Assembly: GCA_001828855.1 (NCBI GenBank) | Contig: MHZT01000006.1 | Location: forward strand, 124,001 to 188,000 | Direction of reading: 5' to 3' | Length of the DNA stretch: 64,000 nucleotides | Source of the DNA: Rhodobacterales bacterium RIFCSPHIGHO2_02_FULL_62_130 | GTDB lineage: Bacteria; Pseudomonadota; Alphaproteobacteria; Rhodobacterales; Rhodobacteraceae | In this document: one piece after another, positions 1 to 8,023 of the stretch | How positions within the stretch are numbered: the first letter of the stretch is position 1 | How the letters are laid out: every line of letters begins with the position of its first letter | Notes under the pieces: generated by a model | What the model saw: the letters and a program-made list of their open reading frames with translations, nothing else | What the model was told of the DNA's origin: nothing | The model's database searches: none | Position numbers and translations under genes: made by a program

Positions 1-633
1 ACGCTGGGGCGGGCCTTGGTGCGCCTGCTGGAACCGTCGGGCGGTCAGGTCCGCTTTGACGGCATCGACATCACCCATATGGCGGAACCGGATCTGCGCG
101 CCCTGCGCCGCCGCTTCCAGATGATCTTCCAGGACCCGATGAGCAGCCTGAACCCCCGCCACCGCGTCGGCCAGATCATCGCCGCCCCCCTGTCGCTGCA
201 CGGGCTGGACAACACCCACGCCCGCGCCTTGGAGGCGCTCGATCATGTCGGCCTGCCGCGCAGCTTTGCCCGCCGCTTCCCGCACGAGCTTTCGGGCGGC
301 CAGCGCCAGCGCGTCGGCATCGCGCGGGCGATTGCGCTGAAACCCGATTTCATTCTGGCCGATGAAATCGTGTCGGGGCTGGATGTGTCATCGCAGGCCC
401 AAGTGCTGAACCTGCTGGAGCAACTGGTCAAAGACCTTGGCCTGACGCTGGCCTTCATCAGCCACGACCTGTCGGTGATCCGCCGCCTGTGCACCCGCGT
501 TCTGGTGCTGCATCACGGTGTGATCGTCGAAAATGCTGCCACCGCCGATGTGTTCGCGGCCCCGCAGGCGCAATATACCCGCGACCTTCTGGACGCGATC
601 CCGCTGCCCGACCCCGATCAGGTCTGGGTTTAG
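1..633 (+). CDS. Oligopeptide/dipeptide-type ABC transporter ATP-binding protein, C-terminal part (5' end outside window)
   Basis: The reading frame is open from base 1, so the gene begins upstream. The visible 210 residues start just after the Walker A loop. They contain the Q-loop (MIFQDPMSSLNPR, about residues 36-48), the signature [14 protein letters not shown] (about 97-110), a Walker B region (ILADEIVSGLDVSSQ) and the H-loop (FISHDLSVI). The SSLNPR Q-loop is typical of the OppF/DppF branch, which energises import of peptides or related solutes at the inner membrane. The usual DEP of Walker B reads DEI here. The protein stops soon after the nucleotide-binding core, so the cysteine-containing oligopeptide C-terminal extension is absent. 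The partner permeases are presumably upstream of the window. Confidence 0.9.
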   Translation, partial: TLGRALVRLLEPSGGQVRFDGIDITHMAEPDLRALRRRFQMIFQDPMSSLNPRHRVGQIIAAPLSLHGLDNTHARALEALDHVGLPRSFARRFPHELSGGQRQRVGIARAIALKPDFILADEIVSGLDVSSQAQVLNLLEQLVKDLGLTLAFISHDLSVIRRLCTRVLVLHHGVIVENAATADVFAAPQAQYTRDLLDAIPLPDPDQVWV

Positions 634-645
634 GCAGGTCTGGGT

Positions 646-1104
646 TTAGGCCAAAGGCGGCAGGTCAATCACGCCCTTTTTCAGGATGAAACAGCCATAA
701 GGCCCCGAATCCGCCGTGCGAATGATCGCAAAGGCGGATTTTGCGGCGGCATAAAAGGCAAACCGCTCCAGCGGTTCGATGTCAATCGCCCGCCCCTCGG
801 CACGGTCCACCACCGCCTGCATCTTGGCGAAAATCGGCACCACGCCATCAGGATCACCCACCACCTGCATCCGGCGCACAGGTGCTGCCACAAAGCTATC
901 AAGCGGCATCAGCGACAAGACCGCCGCCGCCCCCGTCGGAATATCGCAGCCCGCCATGTCGATCAGCCTGCCGTAAGTGGTTTCCGCCGCAATCGTTGCC
1001 GCCGGATGGTTCACATCGCAGATCACCAGATCATCGCCATGCCCCATCAGCATCAGCACATGCACAATCTCGGCCGACAGCCGCTGGTCGATGCCTTTCA
1101 GCAT
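646..1104 (-). CDS. RbsD/FucU family sugar mutarotase (FucU type)
   Basis: This 152-residue protein begins MLKGIDQRLS. It carries the family marks MGHGDDLVICDVNHPA (about residues 20-35, with the catalytic-site His/Asp) and ERFAFY...YGCFILKKGV near the C terminus. FucU proteins interconvert the anomers of L-fucose or related sugars. The length and the FAFY motif fit FucU better than RbsD. It is the last gene of the minus-strand unit that starts with the binding protein at 5103, lying 85 bp after the MalG-like permease. A second FucU paralogue of almost the same length lies on the divergent arm at 6484. The sugar handled is not certain; L-fucose or another sugar with similar C1-C4 stereochemistry is an inference. 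Confidence 0.85.
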   Translation of the reverse strand: MLKGIDQRLSAEIVHVLMLMGHGDDLVICDVNHPAATIAAETTYGRLIDMAGCDIPTGAAAVLSLMPLDSFVAAPVRRMQVVGDPDGVVPIFAKMQAVVDRAEGRAIDIEPLERFAFYAAAKSAFAIIRTADSGPYGCFILKKGVIDLPPLA

Positions 1105-1189
1105 TGGCAGGCTCCAATCCTTAAAAACGGGTTAACGCGCAAGCCCAACCCCTTGATTTCACAGCAGGCGATCCGGTCCCGACGCGGGA

Positions 1190-2110
1190 CTATTTCACCG
1201 CCCCCGCCGCCATCCCCTTGATGATATACCGCTCCAGCACGACACCAATGACGATCAAAGGCAGAATAGCCGCCCAGGCCAGCGCCGCCATCGACCACCA
1301 CGAAATCCCCTGTGATCCGGTCTGACTGGCCACCATCACAGGCAAGGTATTGGCATAGGTCGAGGTCAGCAGCGCCGCGAAGAAATACTCGTTCCACGTC
1401 AGAACCAAAGACAGGATGAACGCCGCCACCATCCCCGGCAGCGCGATCGGCAGGATGATCGTCACGAACGCCCCCCAGATCGACAACCCGTCCACCAGCG
1501 CCGCCTCTTCCAGCTCGGTCGGGATCGAACTGAACTGATCCCGCATGATCCAGATCACAATCGGCAAAACCGATAGCGTATACAGCAGGATCAACCCCAC
1601 CCGCGTATCCAGCAGCGCCAGCTCTTTATACAAAACCAACATCGGCAGCGCCAAAACCACCGGCGGCAGGATCAACTGCGACAGAAAGAAAAACGAGATG
1701 TCGGAATTCCGCATCCATGCGAACTTATAGCTGAACCGGCTTAACCCATAGGCCGCCAAAGACCCCAACACCACCGCCAGCAACGAAGACGCCAGCGCCG
1801 CAATCGCAGAGTTCAGGAACCGCTTCAGAAACTCGGCCCGCACCGTGTTGTCATCGCCGATCGTATCCGGCGACAGCCCCAGCGATTTCCAACCCAGCCA
1901 CTTCGGCGTGAAATCCACCCAAGGGATCATGTTCCCCTTCATCACGTCCGGCGCCATCTTGAAGCTGGTGGTCAGCGTCCAGTAGATCGGAAACAGACAG
2001 ATCAGCGCCCACAGGATCAGCATCCCGTAAACCGCCACCCGCCCCGACCACCACTTCACCCGATGCCCAAGATCCGCGTCCGAGTCGTGAAATATCTGCG
2101 CGCTGCTCAT
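1190..2110 (-). CDS. Carbohydrate ABC transporter permease (MalG-like, CUT1)
   Basis: This 306-residue inner-membrane protein has about six hydrophobic segments. The cytoplasmic EAA loop reads EEAALVDGLSIWGAF followed by ILPIALPG (about residues 205-230), which docks with the ATPase. The family is the MalG half of CUT1 sugar importers. The start codon overlaps the end of the MalF-like gene by 4 bp, showing translational coupling. It pairs with the permease at 2107, the binding protein at 3469 and probably the ATPase encoded divergently at 5374. The C terminus (AAGAVK) matches other MalG-type ends. Confidence 0.93.
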   Translation of the reverse strand: MSSAQIFHDSDADLGHRVKWWSGRVAVYGMLILWALICLFPIYWTLTTSFKMAPDVMKGNMIPWVDFTPKWLGWKSLGLSPDTIGDDNTVRAEFLKRFLNSAIAALASSLLAVVLGSLAAYGLSRFSYKFAWMRNSDISFFFLSQLILPPVVLALPMLVLYKELALLDTRVGLILLYTLSVLPIVIWIMRDQFSSIPTELEEAALVDGLSIWGAFVTIILPIALPGMVAAFILSLVLTWNEYFFAALLTSTYANTLPVMVASQTGSQGISWWSMAALAWAAILPLIVIGVVLERYIIKGMAAGAVK

Positions 2111-3213
2111 GTCCGTGGCCTTGTAAAACGGTCTGCAAGTTTCATCAAAAGCGTCATCACGATGATGATGACCACAAGGTAAACCATCGCCAACAGCGTG
2201 CCATAGCCGACGTTCGACCGATCCCTATACTCGCGGAAAATGAACGACGTGACCGTATCCGTCGCCCCCCCCGGCCCGCCCGAGGTGACGGCAATCACAA
2301 TATCGGCCAGCTTCAGCTTGAAGATGATGCGGATCAGGATGGCGGTGATCGACACCGGCAACATCAGGGGGAACGTCACCTCCCAGAAATTGCGCCACCC
2401 GTTCGCGCCATCCACCTTGGCGGCCTCGTTCAACTCTTTCGGAATGGCCTGCAATCCAGCAAGGATCATGATCATCATAAAGGGAATAAAGGTCCATGCG
2501 TCCATCAGCATGATGGTCAGCTTGGCAATCCACGGGCTGCCGAAAAAGGACGGATCATCCCAGCCCAATGCCCGCGCCAACCGTGCCAAGGGGCCAAACC
2601 GCGGCTCCAGCATGGATTTCCCGATCATCCAGCTTACGGCAACGGGCGACAGCATCAGCGGCAAAAGGAAGGCCACCCGAAAGAACTTCCGCGCCCGTAT
2701 CTCGGCGTTCAGCGCAAGCGCAAGGCCAAAGGCAATCGCATATTCCACAATGATCGCAAGAACATACCAGACCATGTTCAGAAGCGCATTCCAGTAGAAC
2801 GGATCGGCCCACATCTGACGCAGATTGTCCAACCCGTTGAACTTGCGGCCCGTCGGCGAACTCAGATTCCAATCCGAAAACGCAATGATCAGACCGAACA
2901 ACAGCGGAAACACCGTCAGCGAAATCACGAAAAGCGCCGCAGGCAGCACGAACAGCGTGCGCTTGCCATGCTCGCCATTGATCAACACCTGACCCCAGCA
3001 CAGGCAAATTGCCCAAGCTACATAGGCATAAAGCGTGGGCCGCCAGGTCTCGAACCCGAAGGCTGCCTGCCCCGAAACCTGCAAAGTCTGCGCCACCGCG
3101 ACCGCCGCCATGACGGCAGCAGACCCCCAGATGATCGCACGACCGAATGCCTTCCGGCCGGCCGGAATGTTGTCATTGGTGACAACGTGAAGAAGATCGC
3201 CGGAACTGCTCAC
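2107..3213 (-). CDS. Sugar ABC transporter permease (MalF-like, CUT1)
   Basis: This 368-residue membrane protein has an N-terminal extension with extra hydrophobic segments (about residues 25-100), as is common for MalF-type permeases. The transport core has the EAA loop NEAAKVDGANGWRNFWEV followed by TFPLMLPV (about 265-290). It forms the translocation pathway together with the MalG-like partner, whose start it overlaps by 4 bp. The binding-protein gene lies 255 bp upstream, and the gap is filled by a large palindromic repeat. That repeat could lower downstream expression relative to the binding protein. Confidence 0.93.
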   Translation of the reverse strand: MSSSGDLLHVVTNDNIPAGRKAFGRAIIWGSAAVMAAVAVAQTLQVSGQAAFGFETWRPTLYAYVAWAICLCWGQVLINGEHGKRTLFVLPAALFVISLTVFPLLFGLIIAFSDWNLSSPTGRKFNGLDNLRQMWADPFYWNALLNMVWYVLAIIVEYAIAFGLALALNAEIRARKFFRVAFLLPLMLSPVAVSWMIGKSMLEPRFGPLARLARALGWDDPSFFGSPWIAKLTIMLMDAWTFIPFMMIMILAGLQAIPKELNEAAKVDGANGWRNFWEVTFPLMLPVSITAILIRIIFKLKLADIVIAVTSGGPGGATDTVTSFIFREYRDRSNVGYGTLLAMVYLVVIIIVMTLLMKLADRFTRPRT

Positions 3214-3238
3214 GCGAGGGGCCGCCTTTCAGACAAAG

Positions 3239-3461
3239 AAGGTGCGTGGCAAGCACGCACCCTACCCTATGCTCTGCGCGCCATACTTCTGGCTGCGCTG
3301 GTGGAGCCTCCGGCGGGAGTATTTGGGCCAAGCTGAAACCATGGTCTCTTCATCTTGGCACAAATACTCCCGCCGGAGGCCGCGGTTTGCCCCTGTCGCA
3401 ACATCAGGTGCTGGCACCATCCCGTGCGGCGGGGGTAGGGTGCGTGATCCTCACGCACCCT
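3239..3461. repeat. Composite nested palindromic repeat, copy 1
   Basis: The outer unit is a short palindrome with arms GGTGCGTG and CACGCACC (3241-3261), repeated in inverse orientation at 3433-3461. Inside, a unit starting GCCTCCGGCGGGAGTATTT (3306-3337) faces an inverted copy (3349-3380), and together they can form a stem of about 30 bp. The element sits between the binding-protein gene and the first permease gene, where it could stabilise the upstream mRNA or attenuate transcription. The same outer-inner-inner-outer order recurs at 7852, 29951 and 63896. Confidence 0.9.
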
Positions 3462-3468
3462 GTTTGCG

Positions 3469-5103
3469 TCACATCCCCAAGCTGGCCTTATACAGCGCGA
3501 TCTGGCTGTCGCGGCCGATCTGGTCGGTGATCTTCTCCCATGCGGCGGCAATGGCGTCGGCGGTTTCCTGTGCCGATGTGTATTGCCCTGCATAGCCCTT
3601 GGCCAATTCGTCCTCGGCGACCGAATAATACTGGAAGATGCCGGGGATACGCGGTTCGATGGCGGCGTTGGGGTGGTTGTAGCTGTCCGCGTTGGAGCCG
3701 AGGTAATCCTCGACAAAGGCGCGGTCATAGCCTGCGGCTTCCCACTCGTCATACTGGAAGTGCGAGTTGCGGTAGGGTTGGAAGCCCGACGGGTAGGCCG
3801 CCGTCCACAGCGAGATGTCCTTGCCGCCCAGATGGGCTGCGGCGGACCATGCGGCTTTGCGTTTGGCCTCATCGCCCGAGACGCGGTTGGTCACATAGAT
3901 GCCCCAGCCGAGGTAAGCCATGTTGGGCGACTCGTTATAGGTTTCCTCCCATGCGCCGGTCTGGCTGTTGTAGACCTTGTCCGAGCCGGGGTTGATGCCA
4001 AAGCCCACCACATCGCCCACGACCGAACTGTCAGAGGTGCGGGCGTTCGAGCCCACATCGCCCCACCATGTCAGCATCGAGCCCGTGCCCGCAAGGAACT
4101 GCGAGAAGGCCGTCGTGCCCGGGTCGGCGTTGATCTGGTCGGCGGGGTATGCGCCCGGCGTGGCGATCAGGTCCATCACGTCCTGAATGGCCTGCACCCA
4201 TGCCGGATTGTTCACCCGCGGCTTCATGGTTTCGGGATCGAACAGCCACGCCGGATCGGCCGGATGCTTGGCATAGGCTGCCGCACGGTTTTCAAGGAAG
4301 TAGAAACCGAAACCGCCCCAGCCCTTCAGCGGGTCAAGATAGCCGAAGGCTGGCAGCCCGGTCAGCGGGTCGGTCTGGCCGACAACGGCCTTTGACGCCG
4401 CATTGACCTGTTGCCACGTCTTTGGCACCTCGGCACCGCCGATGGCGCCCTCACCGAAATAGTCCTTCCGGTAAGCGAAGGTGTGGCAGTCGCCGTCGAT
4501 GGTGATGCGGTAAGTCTTGCCATCCCACGTGCCGACCGGCGCCTTGAGGTAGTTCACATAATCGTCCATCTCGATCTGGGCCTTGACCCAATCGGGCATC
4601 TCGTCCAGCAGGCCACGGCCTGCGGTGTCGCCTTCGAACGGCGCGCCCATCTCGATGATGTCGAAATCGACGGTTCCGGTGGCGATCGCCTGTTGCAGGC
4701 GCGGGTTATAATCGGCCTGTGCAAGGTCGATCCAGTTGATCTTGGCCCCCGTGTAGGCTTCCCACGGTTTAAGGAAGCCGCGGAACAGCAGGTTGTGCAG
4801 GTTCTGGTTGTTCAGGCCAAGGAAGGTCAGCTCGATCCCCGCAAACTCGCCCTCGGCCACGCTGGCCTTGGTGGCGGCCAGCGTCAGTTCGCCCACTTTT
4901 TGCCAGTCGGCATCAGTCGGGCTACCCGCGCCAACCCCCGGAATCGCCAGAATCTGCGCGCGCACCGAGTCCTGTGCCGCCGCAGCCCCATAGCCCATCA
5001 CGCGCGGCATCGCGGCCAGACCGGCAAGGGCGGTCGCGCCTTGCAGCATCCGGCGACGGCTGAGAACGCCTGCCGTTGCGGCCTTGTAGAGTTCTACTTT
5101 CAC
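3469..5103 (-). CDS. Extracellular sugar-binding protein of CUT1 ABC importer, Tat-exported
   Basis: This 544-residue protein has a twin-arginine signal: SRRRMLQG at about residues 15-22, then a hydrophobic stretch and AAAAQDS as the likely cleavage region near 44. The mature part resembles large extracellular solute-binding family 1 proteins. It should deliver a carbohydrate to the two permeases encoded downstream. The length is above the usual 400-450 residues but is seen in some family members. It is the first gene of the minus-strand unit. The divergent region to the ATPase (5104-5373) carries a palindromic operator candidate. The substrate cannot be read from sequence; the neighbouring FucU mutarotases and sugar kinases point to a monosaccharide. 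Confidence 0.88.
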   Translation of the reverse strand: MKVELYKAATAGVLSRRRMLQGATALAGLAAMPRVMGYGAAAAQDSVRAQILAIPGVGAGSPTDADWQKVGELTLAATKASVAEGEFAGIELTFLGLNNQNLHNLLFRGFLKPWEAYTGAKINWIDLAQADYNPRLQQAIATGTVDFDIIEMGAPFEGDTAGRGLLDEMPDWVKAQIEMDDYVNYLKAPVGTWDGKTYRITIDGDCHTFAYRKDYFGEGAIGGAEVPKTWQQVNAASKAVVGQTDPLTGLPAFGYLDPLKGWGGFGFYFLENRAAAYAKHPADPAWLFDPETMKPRVNNPAWVQAIQDVMDLIATPGAYPADQINADPGTTAFSQFLAGTGSMLTWWGDVGSNARTSDSSVVGDVVGFGINPGSDKVYNSQTGAWEETYNESPNMAYLGWGIYVTNRVSGDEAKRKAAWSAAAHLGGKDISLWTAAYPSGFQPYRNSHFQYDEWEAAGYDRAFVEDYLGSNADSYNHPNAAIEPRIPGIFQYYSVAEDELAKGYAGQYTSAQETADAIAAAWEKITDQIGRDSQIALYKASLGM

Positions 5104-5292
5104 GTCTTTTCCTCCCTGACATCCCCTTTGCGGCCAAGGCCATGGGGACAGTTGTTACATTTGCGAAGTCAGACTGGAGCGCCGGTCCCCCATAGACATG
5201 GCCTCAGGGGCCTCCCCTCCCCCAACGCCGATTGGCAGCGCCTGCGTTCCTTGCGGGGCAGATTGGCGCGGGGCTTGGTCCCTGTCAAGATT

Positions 5293-5313
5293 CTAACATG
5301 TTAGTATGATCAG
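5293..5313. promoter_or_regulatory. Palindromic operator candidate of the sugar locus, site 1
   Basis: A perfect 12-bp palindrome, CTAACATGTTAG (5293-5304), is followed by TATGATCAGC. It lies in the 270-bp divergent region between the binding-protein gene and the ATPase gene. The block from 5293 to 5311 recurs in inverse orientation at 11466-11484 with only two substitutions. This suggests one regulator for both divergent promoters. The regulator gene is not in the window; a GntR-type protein is a guess from the palindrome form. Confidence 0.6.
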
Positions 5314-5373
5314 CATGTGGACAGGCCCGCCCCCCTTCGCTACCACTAGCCTCAAGACGGGGGAGAAAACCGA

Positions 5374-6426
5374 ATGGCCGAAGTCACGATCCGCGATCTA
5401 TCCAAAGCCTATGGCGGGGTTCAGGTTATCAAAGGGCTGAACCTTGATATTACAGATGGCGAGTTTGTGGTGCTGGTTGGCCCCTCGGGCTGCGGCAAGT
5501 CCACGCTTTTGCGGATGATTGCGGGGCTTGAGGCGGTGACGGGCGGCGATATCAACATCGGCGCGCGGCGGGTGAACAACCTGCCCCCTTCGGAACGCGA
5601 CATCGCCATGGTGTTCCAGAACTACGCGCTTTACCCGCACAAGACGGTGGCGGCAAACATGGGCTTTGCGCTGAAAATGCGCGGGATGGAGGCGGGGGCG
5701 ATTCGCGCCAAGGTGGAACGCGCCGCCGAGGTGCTGGGCCTGACGCCCTACCTTGACCGCTTTCCCCGCGCCCTGTCGGGGGGCCAGCGCCAGCGCGTTG
5801 CGATGGGCCGCGCGATTGTGCGCGACCCGCAGGTGTTCCTGTTCGACGAACCGCTCTCGAACCTTGACGCCAAGCTGCGCGTGCAGATGCGGACCGAAAT
5901 CCGCGAGCTTCATCTGCGGCTGAAAACCACGACCGTCTATGTGACCCATGACCAGATCGAGGCGATGACAATGGCCGACAAGATCGTGGTGATGCAGGGG
6001 GGCCGGATCGAGCAGGTCGGCGCCCCGCTAGAGCTGTATGACCGCCCCGCGAATACCTTTGTGGCCAGCTTTATCGGCTCGCCTGCGATGAACATGATCG
6101 AAGGCCGGATCGAGGGCGGCGCGGTGCTGGCTGGCGGCGCGCGGCTGGCAGTTCCTGCGGGCGTGCAGGTGGCTGAAGGCCAAGAGGTGATCTTCGGCAT
6201 CCGCCCCGAGTTTTTCCGCCCCGCCGCCGATGGTCTGGCAGGCACGGTGGCGGTGGTGGAACCCACGGGGTCCGAAACCCATGTCGTCGTGCGGATTCAG
6301 GGCCGCGACATGGTGGCGGTGTTCCGCGAGCGTGTCACGATCCGGCCCGGCGATGCCATCACCCTCGCCCCCGAGGCAGGGGCCGCCCATATCTTTGACA
6401 AAGCCAGCGGCGCGCGTTTGGGGTAA
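5374..6426 (+). CDS. Sugar ABC transporter ATP-binding protein (UgpC/MalK-like)
   Basis: This 350-residue ATPase has Walker A GPSGCGKS (about residues 36-43), Q-loop [13 protein letters not shown], signature [14 protein letters not shown] (about 134-147), Walker [14 protein letters not shown] and H-loop [12 protein letters not shown]-terminal regulatory OB-fold (TOBE) domain follows from about residue 240 (FGIRPEFF), as in MalK/UgpC. It powers the CUT1 permeases encoded on the opposite strand. The start is preceded by a strong GGGGAGA ribosome site. It is the first gene of the plus-strand unit with the second fucU-like and kinase genes. Confidence 0.95.
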   Translation: MAEVTIRDLSKAYGGVQVIKGLNLDITDGEFVVLVGPSGCGKSTLLRMIAGLEAVTGGDINIGARRVNNLPPSERDIAMVFQNYALYPHKTVAANMGFALKMRGMEAGAIRAKVERAAEVLGLTPYLDRFPRALSGGQRQRVAMGRAIVRDPQVFLFDEPLSNLDAKLRVQMRTEIRELHLRLKTTTVYVTHDQIEAMTMADKIVVMQGGRIEQVGAPLELYDRPANTFVASFIGSPAMNMIEGRIEGGAVLAGGARLAVPAGVQVAEGQEVIFGIRPEFFRPAADGLAGTVAVVEPTGSETHVVVRIQGRDMVAVFRERVTIRPGDAITLAPEAGAAHIFDKASGARLG

Positions 6427-6483
6427 AGCCTTGACCATAGGGTCAAAACCGCGTCACCTTGGCGCAAATGCGGGAGGAACGCG

Positions 6484-6936
6484 ATGCTGAAGGGAATTGA
6501 CCACCGGCTGAATGCCGAGGTGTTGGGCGCGCTGCGCGCCATGGGGCATGGCGATGTGCTGATCCTTGCCGACACCAACTTTCCGTCGGATTCGGTCGCG
6601 CGGGCCACGGTGACGGGGCAGCTCTTGCGGATGGACAACCTGACCGCCGCCGAAGCCGCCGAGGCCATTCTGTCGGTGCTGCCGCTGGACACCTTCGTGC
6701 CGGATTTTGCGGGCCGGATGGAGGTGGTGGGCGCGCCTTCGGACGTCCCGCCAGTGCAGGCCGAGGTGCAGGCCGCGATCAACGCAGCCGAAGGTGCTGA
6801 CCGCCCAATGATCTCGATCGAACGCTTTGCCTTCTATGACATGGCGCGCAAGGCCTATGCCGTGGTGCAAACCGGCGAGCGGCGTTTCTATGGCTGTTTC
6901 ATGTTCCGCAAGGGCGTGATCCCGCCGGAGGCTTGA
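6484..6936 (+). CDS. RbsD/FucU family sugar mutarotase, second paralogue
   Basis: This 150-residue protein aligns along its length with the one at 646-1104. It begins MLKGIDHRLN, has MGHGDVLILADTNFPS where the family active-site His and Asp lie, and ends with FAFYDM...YGCFMFRKGV. It should speed anomer interconversion of the imported sugar. The gene follows the ATPase gene by 57 bp behind a GGAGGAA ribosome site and precedes the kinase by 3 bp. Having one FucU on each divergent arm is unusual. The two may differ in sugar preference or be a local duplication. Confidence 0.87.
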   Translation: MLKGIDHRLNAEVLGALRAMGHGDVLILADTNFPSDSVARATVTGQLLRMDNLTAAEAAEAILSVLPLDTFVPDFAGRMEVVGAPSDVPPVQAEVQAAINAAEGADRPMISIERFAFYDMARKAYAVVQTGERRFYGCFMFRKGVIPPEA

Positions 6937-6939
6937 ACC

Positions 6940-7863
6940 ATGAAACCCATTGTAATCCTTGGCATCTTCGTTGCCGACACTGCCTACCGCGCCGAGCGTC
7001 AGCCGAAGATGGGCGAGACGATCATGGGCAACTCTTTCGTCCTCGGTCCGGGCGGCAAAGGCTCGAACCAATCCGTTGCCGCCGCCATGGCGGGGGGGAA
7101 TGTGCATTTCATCACCCGCTTGGGCAATGACGCCTTCGCCGACATCGCGCGGGCGACTTGGGCCAAGGCGGGGGTGACGCCGCAGGTCAAGATCGACCAC
7201 GACAGCTATACCGGTGCGGCCTATATCTTCATTGAAGCGTCCACGGGGAACAACGCCATCATCGTCTCGCCGGGGGCTGCGGGCCGCGTTTCGGTGCAGG
7301 ATGTCGAAGAGAAGGCTGATCTGATCGCCTCAGCAGCCGTGTTCGTGACCCAGCTGGAACAGCCAATCCCGGCCGCCAAACGGGGCTTGGAAATCGCCCG
7401 AGCGGCGGGCGTCACCACAATCCTGAACCCCGCCCCCGCCGCCACATTGTCCGACGACATTCTGGCGCTGTGCGATTACGTGACCCCCAACGAATCCGAA
7501 ACCGAATCCCTGACCGGCCTGCCGGTGACAACCGTAGCAGAGGCCGAGGCAGCCGCCGATGCGCTGCTGGCCAAGGGCGTGGGCGCGGTCATCATCACGC
7601 TGGGCGACAAGGGCGCGCTGTACCGTGACCGCACAAGGTCCGTGCATGTGCCGGTGATCTCGGCAGGCCCCGTGGTGGAAACCACCGGCGCAGGCGATGC
7701 CTTCAACGGCGGCTTTGCCGTTGCGCTTTCGGAAGGGCGCGATGTGGTCGAGGCCGTGCGCTTTGGCTGCGCCACGGCGGGGATTTCCGTGACCCGCGCC
7801 GGAACCGCCCCCTCGATGCCGTCGCGCACGGAAATCGAAACCCTTCTCGCCAAAGGTGCGTGA
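6940..7863 (+). CDS. PfkB-family carbohydrate kinase (ribokinase-like)
   Basis: This 307-residue protein has the ribokinase N-terminal sugar-binding motif GGKGSNQSVAAA (about residues 36-47). The C-terminal PfkB signature is TTGAGDAFNGGFAVAL (about 248-263), whose Asp is the catalytic base. It phosphorylates a sugar or sugar derivative in the cytoplasm. It is the third gene of the plus-strand unit (ATPase, FucU, kinase). Its last codons (Lys-Gly-Ala-stop) are made by the palindromic repeat that begins at 7852. Whether the substrate is D-ribose is not decided by sequence, because many PfkB members near CUT1 importers act on other sugars. Confidence 0.9.
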   Translation: MKPIVILGIFVADTAYRAERQPKMGETIMGNSFVLGPGGKGSNQSVAAAMAGGNVHFITRLGNDAFADIARATWAKAGVTPQVKIDHDSYTGAAYIFIEASTGNNAIIVSPGAAGRVSVQDVEEKADLIASAAVFVTQLEQPIPAAKRGLEIARAAGVTTILNPAPAATLSDDILALCDYVTPNESETESLTGLPVTTVAEAEAAADALLAKGVGAVIITLGDKGALYRDRTRSVHVPVISAGPVVETTGAGDAFNGGFAVALSEGRDVVEAVRFGCATAGISVTRAGTAPSMPSRTEIETLLAKGA

Positions 7864-8023
7864 CAAGCACGCACCCTACCCCCCTCTTAAGCACGGTTCC
7901 GAAATCCCCTTTGCTCAAATATCCCCGCCGGAGGCTCTTGCCGCACATGTCGGATGCCTCCGGCGGGAGTATTTGGGCCAAGCTGAAGCACCAAGGGTAG
8001 GGTGCGTGCTTGTCACGCACCTT
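7852..8023. repeat. Composite nested palindromic repeat, copy 2
   Basis: An outer GGTGCGTGA/CACGCACC palindrome (7855-7875) and its inverse (7996-8021) flank an inner inverted pair of GCCTCCGGCGGG units (7911-7935 and 7956-7987). The element lies between convergent genes and overlaps both reading frames. The string GGTGCGTGA encodes the final Gly-Ala-stop of the kinase on the plus strand and of the FGGY kinase on the minus strand. It probably works as a bidirectional terminator. Confidence 0.9.
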
